From positions 187,293,309 to 187,357,308 of the forward strand of contig CP136068.1 of NCBI GenBank assembly GCA_032622095.1: a stretch of 64,000 nt of DNA, in the 5' to 3' direction. Made by a program: the position numbers and the translations under genes. Below the pieces are notes generated by a model. It was not told where the DNA came from. It saw only the letters and a program-made list of their open reading frames with translations, and ran no database searches. This DNA is from Siphonodentalium dalli. Lineage: Eukaryota > Mollusca > Scaphopoda > Gadilida > Siphonodentaliidae. Positions 31,031 to 42,271 of the stretch are shown here, piece by piece (within the stretch, counting starts at the first letter, position 1; each line of letters begins with the position of its first letter).

Positions 31031-32528
31031 TCACTGTGACCACTCATGAGATACTTCCAGTATTCACTCAAAACACGCAGGTATTCTCTATGTATAATAA
31101 GTTTTAAAAGCCATGATAAACTATGAGAAAAGATGTGAATGGATTTTGTTTTCATTGCAATTTTTTTTCTTAGACCAAAACCGGACCCACCCCATGGTTT
31201 CAACTGTTAAAGAGAGAAATTGTGGACAAAAAAAATAAAATATAGAGCCCCCCCCCTCACTTGTGTCAGTCTATAGCATGCACTACCATATGGGTCTGAT
31301 TGTTTCAATTCACTTTGAAGCTGTAATTTGTCTTAGAAATGATTTTGGAAAACGATTGCATGACATCAGAAAAAATCTGCATTCCGGGCTCGGGGACACC
31401 CACCCACCCGGTCCTTGTACCCTGTAAAAAAAATTCCGACCCCCCCCCCCCCCCCCCTCTGGCCTACATGGACAATATCGAATGAAATTTACAATTTGTG
31501 GAAAATTGAATAGCTAGTACTATAGAACAAGCTCTCGAATTATGCGAGAAAGAATTACTTCAGATTATAAGGGGAACTTTTGATAAGAGATGTACGAAAT
31601 ATCTCAATGGTGTATCTCACGAGCGAGCACGTGATAGCAGTGTTAAAGCAACGGTTATATTTAGACTTTTTGGACGAAACAGATCTTTTATTTGTTCTGT
31701 TAATCTTGAATCGTGTGATATGTGCTTGGTGATTTTTGAGAGAGGTGACTAAAAGACAAAAGTCAAGCATTCTCAGTATACTATGTTCAAAACCGCCAAG
31801 CTCGACTATAAGTGTGATAAATTATAATCATTAAATATGTTTCGAATACAAAACTTGGTACAGGTGTTTAAAAAGAGAAAAGGCCAAAATCGACAAGAAA
31901 TCTGCGCAAAGAGGCGATATTTTCATTGTGACCACGTCCCCTATTAACCAACAGATCAGGGACATAACTGCCAATATCGTCGATTAATGTACGCAAATCC
32001 GTATAAGTAATTGGCTAGTGCTATTCCAACAGAATTCACGCGAAAACAGCGTTTAAAACGCTTTAAAAAATTCCTCAAAAACGTGTATTTTAGCCACTCT
32101 CGTACACTTGAGCAATCCGGCTTAGTAATCTTCGACTTTAAAGGTACTCAATCCGATCAGACGCTCCTAAATTACTATTTCTTTGGCTTCGGGGGTAAAC
32201 AATATTTGATTCGAGTCGAGGAACCCACCCATCAAAGCTCAGAGTGATCAGATATCGATTTTGGAAGTTTGTTATTTCTCGAGATGTGTAATAATATGTG
32301 GCCCAGAAACACGTGGTCAAGCGGAGTGTTCGGACAAAATTGCGGATGAAGTGGTAACACGGTCTAATTTCGTTATACTTTAATAATGATACTACGGTCA
32401 TATTTTGTTGAACAAAATGTTGATTAATAACAATTTTTGGAAAATTTGATACCATAGTTGACAATGGTTTAGCATTATTTTTTGCAATAAATCGATTCTG
32501 ATAACTAAAGCGTATTTTGATGAAATGG

Positions 32529-32567
<39 letters not shown>

Positions 32568-32926
32568 ATCTTGTTGGTATGGGGATCGTCTGATCGGATT
32601 CAGTACCTTTAACTATTTCCAGGTCGCTATCAAATGGTCTATGTTATCACCAGCCAATCGCAAACATAACACAGCAGCTATATATATTTTACACATTGCC
32701 CTGCCAAATTTCCACAACTCGTGGCTAAGCGATTTTACTTACGTACCTCGCACACTTGAGCAAATGGGCTTGCTGCGAGTTGGCAAAATTTCAATCATGT
32801 TTGGTGAGCGAATCCGATAACTCTGAGGAAACAAGCCACAAGATTAATTGTTAAGCTCGATTGCTCAAGTGCATGTTGGCCTTTAGATCAAGCCATGAAA
32901 CTCTACTCTGGATATAAAGCCCGTAG
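31031..32926. other. Intergenic DNA with simple repeats
   Basis: Holds a C run (31441-31456) and a GTT trinucleotide microsatellite (about 32523-32567). A short related motif (CACTTGAGCAA) occurs at 32106 and 32756. No gene recognised. Confidence 0.45.
32523..32567. repeat. (GTT)n microsatellite
   Basis: About 14 uninterrupted GTT units. Confidence 0.9.
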
Positions 32927-33359
32927 AGATCATGCACATTCCACCAGTACAAAACCTGGGAACTTTTTGAAGTTTTAACCTTATAAAATAAAATAAATAA
33001 CACAGGGAATATACTTCTTTGTTATTATCTGTTTCTTAATAATGTACTTCACTGTAGGTGAAGGTCCCATCTAAAAAATTCGCGATTTAAGTGACTTTGT
33101 GAGCGATTTTGATTCTTGCAATTATGGAATTTATCCTGGGTAATTAATTGAATGTTTGTTGTGATAACGGTTCACACAAGTCACAGAAAAGCATGTAATT
33201 TAGAGTTGGGACCTTCACCTACAGTGAAGTACATTATTAAAGAACAGATAATAATTAAGAAATATATTCCCCATGTTATTTTTTCCACTTTATAAGGTTC
33301 CCTGTCAAAACTTCAAAAAGTTCCAACTTCCAAGGTTTTGTACTGGTGGAATATGATCT
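32927..33359. mobile_element. MITE with ~145-bp terminal inverted repeats
   Basis: The left arm 32927-33070 runs from AGATCAT through ATTCCACCAGTACAAAACC to TGAAGGTCCCA. The right arm 33203-33359 is its inverted copy with a few differences (TGGGACCTTCACC to GGTTTTGTACTGGTGGAAT, ATGATCT). The loop is about 130 bp with no coding capacity. Small non-autonomous DNA transposon. Superfamily not assigned. Confidence 0.85.
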
Positions 33360-33568
33360 ATAAGTCATTAGCCAAATTAGAGATTCGTGACATTATCTAG
33401 TTGGCCTTTAAATTCGGCCAATGAAATTTCGGCCATGCCCATCTCGACAATGATTATCGAGTCTATGGCAAGCTTGGTATAAATGTTCTTGAACACGAGT
33501 ATTATTGTATATATCTACCAGCATATTTCAACTCCAAGAATGCAGCAAAACTGAACAAAAACTATTCT

Positions 33569-33881
33569 ACTCACCGTCGTCAAAGGCAACGTAGCACACT
33601 TCATTGTCGCTCTTGACATTGGCTGGACTGTCAGCACTCAGAGGCCAGTCGTAGAAATAACACTGGTGTGTAGAGTCCGAGTAGATGAATGATACACACC
33701 CTTTCTCTTTGCACTCTCGGGCGCATACTAATTCATTGATCGGATGGTCGTAGGATTTCGTTTCGAATGCACCTGGTCGGGTCATACCGTTCATACCAAT
33801 TACTTTTTCCATGCGGAAACATTTTCCTAGTTTAATTAATAGTAGCAGTAATACCGACACGCTGGACAAATGCATTAACAT
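33569..33881 (-). CDS. First coding exon of a secreted PAN/Apple-like host gene
   Basis: The only plausible host coding exon. It starts MLMHLSSVSVLLLLLIKLGK, a clear signal peptide ending near the Cys of CFRMEK. It continues into a cysteine-patterned module: VCARECKEKGCVSFIY, HQCYFYDW, NEVCYVAF, with the C-x3-C-x4-C-x-F spacing seen in PAN/Apple domains. The coding part ends at a near-consensus donor, G|GTGAGT, at 33575/33574, so the exon is 33575-33881 and the apparent stop (about 33569) is intronic. Later exons would lie at lower coordinates and were not identified. Expected product: an extracellular adhesion or lectin-type protein. The function is not determined. Confidence 0.6.
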
Positions 33882-34985
33882 TTTTCGCAGTCAGAGAACA
33901 GTTTCGCGAATTGGTTCACTCCGCTAGACCCGGCTCACTCCACTAGACTCGGTTCACTCCGCTTCGGTTCACATTATAATGGAAAAATAAACGAAATTAT
34001 AAACGATTCAAACGGTCTAAACGAATATATTAACATTGTCGGAACGAAATTTCAACTGACTCTCTCACGACAGTATGACTGTTCGCCTACAGCGACAATC
34101 ATGTTTATAATGGTTGCTATAATATTGGAGACAATAATACGTCGATTTCGATACCAAATAAGGACGTATACTTGGTATAGGATGGTGCCTTGAAATCTTC
34201 GATCGAAACATCGCACACAAAAGAACAATATATACAGACCGGGCCCCAGTCTACAGAATACATATAACAATATATAGCTAATGGACTCCTACAGTGACGG
34301 TCAATCGGTCATCACCCCCTGGGAATGTTGAAAGAATGACTTGCATTGAATAGTACGCGGACAGCCGTTCTCTCTTTGGATTTGAAGGGAGATTTTAGCC
34401 TTTAAAATAAGAAAGGCATCACATGACATTTAGTTCAGTAGTTTTTCAAACGGGCGTATAATAAGGAATGAATGGAAAATGCATATTGATCCCCCTCCAA
34501 CTCACACGCACGCACACATGATGTATGTTGATCCCCCTTCAAACCACACATTACACACCATCACACGCACGCATGCACACATGGTGCATACTGATCCCCC
34601 TCCAAACCGCACGTTACACACCATCACACGCACGCATGATGTTTAATGTTAAAACTAAAGATCAGTCAAACAGAAGCTATGATAACAAAGATGAAAAATT
34701 GGCATGGGCTCATTATTGATTCTTATAAGAACCATAACTTTATCAATAACGGTTCATGTAATTATTCTTTCTCCCATTCTATATCAAAAGTCAGTCTATT
34801 CTGGGAATTGTTCAGGTAATAAGTTCAACAAACGACTTATTATATGAACAGTTCCTAAGGGAACTACTGGTCAATGTTATAGATAGCCATGTAGATTGCC
34901 CGATTGACGACATACTTAATTAAGAGCTGTATTGTTTTAACGATCCCTCTAACAAGCTGTAAGTAGAGGATATGGTGTCCATTAT
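33882..34985. other. Upstream region of the PAN exon with short repeats
   Basis: A GGTTCACTCCGCTAGAC-type unit occurs 3-4 times at 33912-33972, just upstream of the exon. A CA-rich duplicated segment with a TGATCCCCCTCCAAAC block occurs at 34485-34640. No gene recognised. Confidence 0.5.
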
Positions 34986-34989
34986 TTGG

Positions 34990-35895
34990 GAGTGACTAAA
35001 ACGCAGAATGGGACGATGGGACGGGACGGTATGGGAGGGTATTGGGACGGTATTGGGACGGTGTGGAACGGTATTGGGACGGTATTAGAAAACCGACTGT
35101 TTATCAATAATACAGCGTGTAGCGGCATCAAAATGGTTATATATAGTCGGTATTAACATGGCGTACAGGGAGCAACAATTTAATATTCTCATTCGCCAAC
35201 ACAAAGCTCATATTATCGGCTAAAAATAGACACGTCGGAAATAGGCGATTACGGTCAAACGCAGAACGAAAATGTAAACACCAAATCACTCCATACATTC
35301 ATATTTCCCTGTCCCACGGTGATATTTTTGCATAAAATGTTAGATTAACATCTTTTCGACATCACTGTAGCATTTTATTGACCATAATCAAGATTAAAAC
35401 AACTTTTTATGTCGATGGGACGGAACCCTTGGAAATTGCAGAACGGGATGGGACGGTATTAGATAGGATGGGACAGTATTAGAAAACGCAGAACAGCTAA
35501 GATGAACCCCTAAACTTGCTGTTTATCAATGATACAGCATGTAGCAGCACCAAAATGGCTCTATATGGTCATCAGTGCAGCATTTTATTGGTGATCCCAT
35601 TTTATTGACCATAATCAAGATTAAAACATATTTGTTCGCTGATGAGACGGAAGCGGTAAAGCGCAGAACAATCTTAGGAAATTGCAGAACGAAAATGTAA
35701 ACAAACACCAAATCACCCCATGCATTCACATTTCCCTGTCCCACGGTGATAAATTTGCATAAAATGTTAGATTAACATCTTTTCGACATCACTGTAGCAT
35801 TTTAATGACCATAATCAAGATTAAAACAACTTTTTTTGTCGATGGGACGAAACCTTTTGAAATTGCAGAACTGGATGGGACGGTATTAGATATGA
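34990..35895. repeat. ~423-bp tandem duplication plus GGGACGGTATT repeats
   Basis: The segment from CACGGTGATA through the TTAACATCTTTTCGACATCA block to GGGACGGTATTAGATA at 35319-35465 is repeated at 35742-35890. A second pair (ACTGTTTATCAATrATACAG) lies at about 35096 and 35518. Short GGTATTGGGAC units fill 35010-35090. Confidence 0.8.
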
Positions 35896-35919
35896 TGGGA
35901 TAGGCATGGGGTACATATT

Positions 35920-36529
35920 GGATGCATGCCACGTGTGGTTTCGGACACCCGATGGGTGGTTTTGTTACCCTGGTACACCCATTGTGTGGTTTGGGGCACT
36001 GGTTGAGTGGTTTTACACACTCGATGTGTGATCATTGTATAGTTTGTTTTACAAATTTGATAGTTATGATCACTCATTTGATAGTATTGGACACTCCTTT
36101 GATGGTTTGGGACACACCTGTGTGGTTTCGAACATCGGTCGCAAAGTCTGGAGCATTACCGGTGTGGTTTGGAAACATTCGTTGAATTGATTGGGTCCCT
36201 ATCAGGTCGATTGAGACATCCATTTGGTGGTTTGTGACACTTATTTGGTGGGTTGGAATACCAGATGCATGTGTGGGTTATGACACCAGTTGAGTATCGT
36301 TTGAGGTACTACCTACTTCAGTCTACATCAGGTTCTGTCTGGGTGGTTTGTGAAACCAGTACGGTGGATTGGGACACCCCTTCCAAGGTTTTGGGACAAT
36401 ATTTGGATATGGGGGGGGGGGGGCGTCGTATGGATTGGGATACTCACATGTTGGTTTTTGTCTACTAGATGGGTTCTGTAACTATGTATATGGTTTGGTG
36501 CACTCGTTAGGTGGTTTGGGACACTCATC
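35920..36529. repeat. Degenerate ~30-bp minisatellite
   Basis: Irregular repeats of GTGGTTTGGGACAC with a variable spacer cover the interval up to the Helitron insertion point. Reading frames in it are by-products. Confidence 0.65.
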
Positions 36530-37555
36530 TCATATATATTTTGAAGACCTCTGTCTGTCTGTCTGTCTGTTTGTCTGTTTGTCTGTATGTTTGTCTGTCA
36601 TTAATACAAATCTACGATTCTCGACCGATCGGGACGAAACTTGTAACGTGTGTGTAGTTTGACCAGGCGGTCGACGTTTTGTCGTATTGGCGAGCCCGTG
36701 CGGCGCCCGCTTCGCGCATGCGCAGACGAGATCTCGGAAACGGGTGGAGCTATCGACTTGAAATTTGGTATGTGAATGTATCTTGCCCCGGAGACGAATT
36801 GAATCGGGTCGCCGAGTCCGTGCGAAGCCAGCTTCGCGCATGCGCAGACGAGATCTCGGAAACGGGTGGAGCTATCGACTTTAAATTTGGTATGTGAATG
36901 TATCTTGCCCCGGATACGAATTTTATCGGGTCGCCGAGCCCGTGCGACGCCAGCTTCGCGCATGCGCAGACGAGATCTCGGAAACGGGTGGAGCTATCGA
37001 CTTGAAATTTGGTTTTTGAATAGCCCGGACATGCGCAGACCAGATCTCGGAAACGGGTGGAGCTATCGACTTGAAATTTGGTATGTGAATGTATCTTGCC
37101 CCGGAGACGAATTGTATCGGGTCGCCGAGCCCGTGCGACGCCAGCTTCGCGCATGCGCAGACGAGATCTCGGAAACGGGTGGAGCTATCGACTTTAAATT
37201 TGGTATGTGAATGTATCTTGCCCCGGATACGAATTTTATCGGGTCGCCGAGCCCGTGCGACGCCAGCTTCGCGCATGCGCAGACGAGATCTCGGAAACGG
37301 GTGGAGCTATCGACTTGAAATTTGGTTTTTGAATAGCCCGGACATGCGCAGACCAGATCTCGGAAACGGGTGGAGCTATCGACTTGAAATTTGGTATGTG
37401 AATGTATCTTGCCCCGGAGACGAATTGTATCGGGTCGCCGAGCCCGTGCGACGCCAGCTTCGCGCATGCGCAGACGAGATCTCGGAAACGGGTGAAGCTA
37501 TCGACTTGAAATTTGGTTTTTGAATAGCCCGGACAACGACGGGCTCATTGGCTAG
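36530..37555 (+). mobile_element. Helitron-like element A
   Basis: 5' end TCATATATATTTTGAAGACC. 3' end with hairpin GCCCG-gacaacga-CGGGC, then CATTGG and terminal CTAG at 37552-37555. A 5' TC, a 3' hairpin and a CTRR end without inverted repeats are the Helitron signature. The inside is a CTGTCTGT microsatellite, a unique block (ACGATTCTCGACCGATCGGG) and a tandem array of ~119-bp GC-rich units with CGAGATCTCGGAAACGGG. No Rep/helicase gene: non-autonomous. Confidence 0.78.
36690..37540. repeat. ~119-bp GC-rich repeats with a 313-bp higher-order unit
   Basis: The TGCGCAGACGAGATCTCGG box recurs through the array, and a composite block repeats at 313 bp (TGCGCAGACG at 36841 and 37154). Overlapping reading frames on both strands come from the repeat and are not genes. 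Confidence 0.85.
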
Positions 37556-37557
37556 CC

Positions 37558-38234
37558 TCATATATATTTTGAAGACCTCTGTCTGTCTGTCTGTTTGTCT
37601 GTATGTTTGTCTGTCATTAATACAAATCTACGATTCTCGACCGATCGGGACGAAACTTGGTACGTGTGTGTAGTTTAACCAGGCGGTCGACGTTGTCGTA
37701 TTGGCGAGCCCGTGTGGCGCCCGCTTCGCGCATGCGCAGACGAGATCTCGGAAACGGGTGGAGCTATCGACTTGAAATTTGCTATGTGAATGTATCTTGC
37801 CCCGGATACAAATTTTATCGGGTCGCCGAGCCCGTGCGACGCCAGCTTCGCGCATGCGCAGACGAGATCTCAGAAACGGGTGGAGCTATCGACTTGAAAT
37901 TTGGTATGTGAATGTATCTTGCCCCGGATACGAATTTGATCGGGTCGCCGAGCCCGTGCGACGCTGCTTCGCGCATGCGCATACGAGATATCGGAAACGG
38001 GTGGAGCTATCGACTTGAAATTTGGTATGTGAGTGTAACTTGCCCCGGATACGAATGTTATCGCGTCGCCGAGGCCGTGCGACGCCAGCTTCGCGCATGC
38101 GCAGACCAGATCTCGGAAACGGGTAGAGCTATCTATTTGAAATTGAATGGCCCGGACAACGTAGGGCTGGGTAGAGCTATCGACTTGAAATTTGGTTTTT
38201 GAATAGCCCGGACAACGTCGGGCTCATCGGCTAG
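37558..38234 (+). mobile_element. Helitron-like element B, tandem to A
   Basis: Begins TCATATATATTTTGAAGACC only 2 bp after the CTAG end of element A. It has the same 5' block and about five GC-rich units. It ends with GCCCG-gacaacgt-CGGGC, CATCGG and CTAG (38231-38234) followed by T. It is a shorter array variant of the same family. Confidence 0.78.
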
Positions 38235-39633
38235 TTTGATATATTAAGAAACTAGTTGGTGGCTTTTGGGTATATATTTATTCGATATCGTAAGATTTAG
38301 TAAATCAACTCAACAGAAAAAACACTTCAATTGTTCGCTTCCGACTGAACACTTTTTTGATACCGGAATTGTCAAATCCTCGAGATATGACTTATCATAA
38401 CGGATTAGAATTCACCATTTTATAGTTGTTCCCCAGATTATGCCCGACAAAGTGACACAAAAAACAGCTTGTCAACAATTTATTCTATAGGTTCACCTCA
38501 AAATCGAGTCTAATTACTTATTCCCTTCACCATTATTAAACTGGAACCACCAAATATGGAAATTATGACAAAAGGCGAAATTGCCATAATATTATTTATT
38601 GAGATCTGATCTCCCATAAATTAAACATGTGAACAATAATGAACCTATCTCTCACCTTTCTCCCATACTCATGCTTGCACTCTACCTTTTACACATGAAA
38701 TAATGATGATTTCTGCGACATCTGCCGGCACATAAATAAAATATATAATTTATGCAAAATTTAGTAATCATAAAAGAATCAAGATCTCAAGAAATAACCA
38801 TAATTGTACGCTAAACGCGTTAAATATTAATTCTATTTAAGTAAGAAAAGGGATAGGGTGAGTGGGAAAATGATCGAAGTGGTATGTCGAGAGATTCGAA
38901 TTCGAGTAAATACAAATGGGCGCGAAAAGCTTTTATACCAGACGTTAGTATTATGGGCTATCGAAGAGAATTATGGGAAGTTCAAAGATCACTATCGAAG
39001 AGAATTATGGGAAGTTCAAAGGTCACTATAGTTTTGTCAAACCAAAACATACCGGTATAGCTAGAGTAAAATATATATAGTCTGGAGTATTTGTTCCGGT
39101 TTAGTAATTACACATTTTGTAAACAAAATAGCCCCAGCGACCAGGCTATTTCTGCAAGCTCGTCGGCAAAGTGAGAATAAGCCCTGGAAACTACGTTTAA
39201 TGTCATAAAGCATACATATTATTTCGTCTTTTATTACTGCTGAAATCAACGAGCCATAAATTCGCATTCGGTTGATTAACCTATTGTTTTATACTCGCTG
39301 GTAATATAACGCTAACATCATAAATAATTGCTATATGATGTCGCCATTAATATGAATTGTTACAAGGACTACATTCGTCCATAACCAAACAGACAAAGGG
39401 ATGATTAACTGTCAAAACTAATTAACAACTAGAGGTCTGATACCATGTAATCAGATATACTTCCATGGTATCGCATGCCATGTGTGTGTTCCTCTTCATA
39501 GTGGTGTTTTATGAACTGATAGGGAACTTGAATTCGTGACATAAGATATACATTCCAAAGGTTCATGTCATTTCGACCCAGCGTGGATGGTTAATGACAG
39601 TCTAATGCATCATGAGTAGTATTGGCTGCCACT
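38235..39633. other. Intergenic DNA
   Basis: AT-rich, no gene recognised. A 33-bp direct duplication (TATCGAAGAGAATTATGGGA type) lies at about 38959-39025. Confidence 0.45.
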
Positions 39634-39853
39634 CTGGCCCACCCCGTCGCTCGATGCCACTCTGGCCCATGGGCCAGAGTGGCATCTCCAGGATTTTTTT
39701 GAATTTTCTGGCCCACCCCGTCGCACGATGCCACTCTGGCCCATGGGCCAGAGTGGCATCGAGCGACGGGGTGGGCCAGAAAAATAAAAAAAATCCTGGA
39801 GATGCCACTCTGGCTTATGGGCCAGAGTGGCATCGAGCGACGGGGTGGGCCAG
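39634..39853. repeat. 220-bp nested palindrome
   Basis: Arms of 110 bp are inverted around 39743/39744 with only a few mismatches. Each arm itself contains a smaller palindrome CTCTGGCCCATGGGCCAGAG, and the same sequence forms the centre. The outer ends are CTGGCCCACCCCGTCG and its complement. Frames across it are artefacts. Confidence 0.92.
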
Positions 39854-41009
39854 AAAAATAAAAAAAATGGTCCTGACCAACTTAGCCAACGTTCACCCCA
39901 GCAAAGCGTTCAGTTTTATTCGGGAGGGATACATTTTAGGGCAAATTAAAACCCCTCCACATGACGCCAAAGTCAACTGAAATTATTTGGATTTATTAAC
40001 AATATGAAATTATAATACTATCATGGCGTTGATCTATTCTGTGAACCCGACGGGCATGAAAAGGGCAATGAGAGTGGACTGGATGATCATGATTACGCCT
40101 GAATCTTTCATCATTATTGGTTATATATAGTTTCGTTCTAATTTCACGTTCATCTGATGCTGACTGTTCCCGCTCTGTGTCAAATTAAATGACGCACGAA
40201 AGAGCATGTATGTATTGGACCATGCTTTAGGGACACTGCATGCATGACTAGCGATGTAACCATATAAACATATACATGTATTTCGTGCACTATAACATGG
40301 CTAGGGTTATATATAGTCATACAAGGTTTTGCTATATATATGGAGCCCAAATAGCATAGGACTGTAAGGACGTGCCAGAATTGGTGTGAGTGTATTGTGC
40401 AAAGTAGGTTACAAGCAACTAATTATATAGAGTTACGCTTCTTGAATTTGTGTAGGGAAACTCGAGTCAGCATAAAAAAAATCTGGCTGCTGATTGGTTG
40501 ATTATCATTGAGGGAAATATCCCTAATCGGGAACAGAAAATCATAGCCTACGTAAATATGGCAATCGTGTATGTTTAGATGTCCAGGAAGAGTCTGGTGG
40601 TGTCCAGAAGTTACGGAAGGGGTCTTGGTATTTTTATGCTGCTGATATTTGTGCAGTAAATGGGGTAGTTGTGGAAATGCAAGATTATCGTTTGAAAAAA
40701 ATACCGAAAAGGGCGCGTTTGTTGTCACATACTGGTGCAGCGGATGACGTTCTAAGGGAAAATTGACCACTTGAAGTTCAAATAGGCTTAACCCATAGCC
40801 GGCGGGACTTTTAATTAACACTGTCGCATATGGAAAATAATTAGGTGTTTGTAACCAGTAATTGCCAGAAGAACGCGTTGCTTACGGAGTCTGCGTTTGG
40901 TGTTATTGTTCTCCTTTTACAACATAATCGTGTATCGTAATTAAAGCACATACAGGATGCAATTAGCCTTGGTCATAATCGATATTAGTATATTGTTAAA
41001 GTATGATAG
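39854..41009. other. Intergenic DNA left of the young Gypsy element
   Basis: No convincing gene. A 132-codon minus-strand frame (40423-40821) has no recognisable domain. Confidence 0.45.
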
Positions 41010-41231
41010 TGAAGTGTTTGTAACACTTCGGGAAGGTAAGTATATGGTTATTTTAACTATATAACGTATAATTACCTAGTTTGTGATGACTTGCCAGCTT
41101 AAATCGATGAGAACGTCTCTATCAGCTTCAAGTTTGAATTCCAAGTGCCAGAAAACGCTTCACTTCCGGTTTTGCAGCATAAACATCAGTACACATCCAG
41201 AGCATTATTTTATGTGGTCCATTTCACAACA
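41010..41231 (-). repeat. 3' LTR of the TatD-Gypsy element
   Basis: 222 bp, plus-strand ends TGAAGTGTTTG and TTCACAACA. It is nearly identical to 51094-51316. Differences are confined to one small indel region (GACTTGCCAGC versus GACTTGGACAGC). Confidence 0.92.
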
Positions 41232-41241
41232 CTTCCCTCCG
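41232..41241 (-). promoter_or_regulatory. Polypurine tract
   Basis: The minus strand reads GGAGGGAAG directly before the 3' LTR start TGTTGTG. It primes plus-strand DNA synthesis in LTR elements. Confidence 0.75.
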
Positions 41242-41671
41242 TTTTATTGTTTTTGTTTGGAAGCATCTCCCAGAAACTAGCAAATGATCCCAGAGATACC
41301 GGGACACACGTACAAGGATTCACCATGTCCCCGCGACATCGGGACATGTGCACACGAATACCTACCAAACATAAGAACATGTGGTCACAATTCTTGCCAT
41401 AATCTGAGGATGGAACTGATCCTTGGCCATATATACTCAATTCAGAGGATCATCCTGTCATTATTCTGATGTCTATCGACATTTTGCAACCCAGAGATAC
41501 CGGGTACAAAATGTCACTCCTGTGTTGAGTTGATCCATGTGAGTCTGCTATGTCGATTATCAGCTATTTCATGTTCAGGTACACATGAAAGTGTCAGGTG
41601 CAAAAACAGTTCATCTAAAAACATAAGTCCTCCACCAGTGCAAGTTAAAAACATAGATTCCTCTGACGATT

Positions 41672-42271
41672 TTACTCCCGCCGGAAAAAAGCATGTACAT
41701 TTTTAAGAGATATGGCACATACTATAGATGCAGGAAGATTCTTAATGTTGGCTACCTCGTTGACTACATGTCTCACAGAAAATGGGGTGCTGTATTCCTC
41801 GGTTCCCTGTGGCTTCAGATATGGTGAATCAGTTTCTGTGATCATGTGATTGACATTCATTGTTCTCACTAGTGAGACCAGGGCATCACTCCTTCTGGTG
41901 ACCAGCGGTGAGAGTCCAAAGAAAATATGGTGAAAATGACTGGAGAGCCTAGTATACATCTCAACAGATCCAGTAAAGCAATGAAAGTATATTTCATGAT
42001 GCCTGTAAAGATTGGATTTCATTATGTTCTCACAATCATCCCAAACCAAACCAGCTCCTCTGCAATGAATCACAACTGGTAGGTTCCGAGTATCAGCCAT
42101 TCTCAGTTGCCTCTCGAAGATATGCTTCTGTGACGCAATTTCCTTTGGACCCGGTTCACCACTGTAGTCCAAGCCACATTCACCGATCGCCACGAATGCA
42201 CCATTGTCAATTCTCTCTTCCAAATCACAAAGAAATCTATCCATTTTCCTTCCATTTTCGAATCCGACAAC
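41672..42271 (-). CDS. TatD nuclease domain, C-terminal part after in-frame TGA
   Basis: Continuation, in the same frame, of the ZnF-TatD gene. TatD enzymes are metal-dependent DNases/exonucleases with a TIM-barrel fold. Seen: GECGLDY (metal-ligand Glu), LPVVIHCRGAG (His), YFHCFTGSVEMY (His), TETDSPYLKPQG (Asp), and a C-terminal helix region ending FRRE. With the HxHxD motif in the upstream part, every metal ligand of the family is present. The only lesion between the two parts is the TGA at 42274-42272. About 430 bp of noncoding sequence separates the stop from the 3' LTR. Confidence 0.88.
   Translation of the reverse strand, partial: VVGFENGRKMDRFLCDLEERIDNGAFVAIGECGLDYSGEPGPKEIASQKHIFERQLRMADTRNLPVVIHCRGAGLVWDDCENIMKSNLYRHHEIYFHCFTGSVEMYTRLSSHFHHIFFGLSPLVTRRSDALVSLVRTMNVNHMITETDSPYLKPQGTEEYSTPFSVRHVVNEVANIKNLPASIVCAISLKNVHAFFRRE

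Noticed and set aside
36530-38202. Many Arg-rich frames on both strands
   Set aside because: Repeat-derived frames in the Helitron GC-rich array. The same peptide recurs in every unit.
40423-40821. 132-codon minus-strand frame left of the young Gypsy element
   Set aside because: No domain, no splice signals seen, no related copy in the window. Possible but unsupported.
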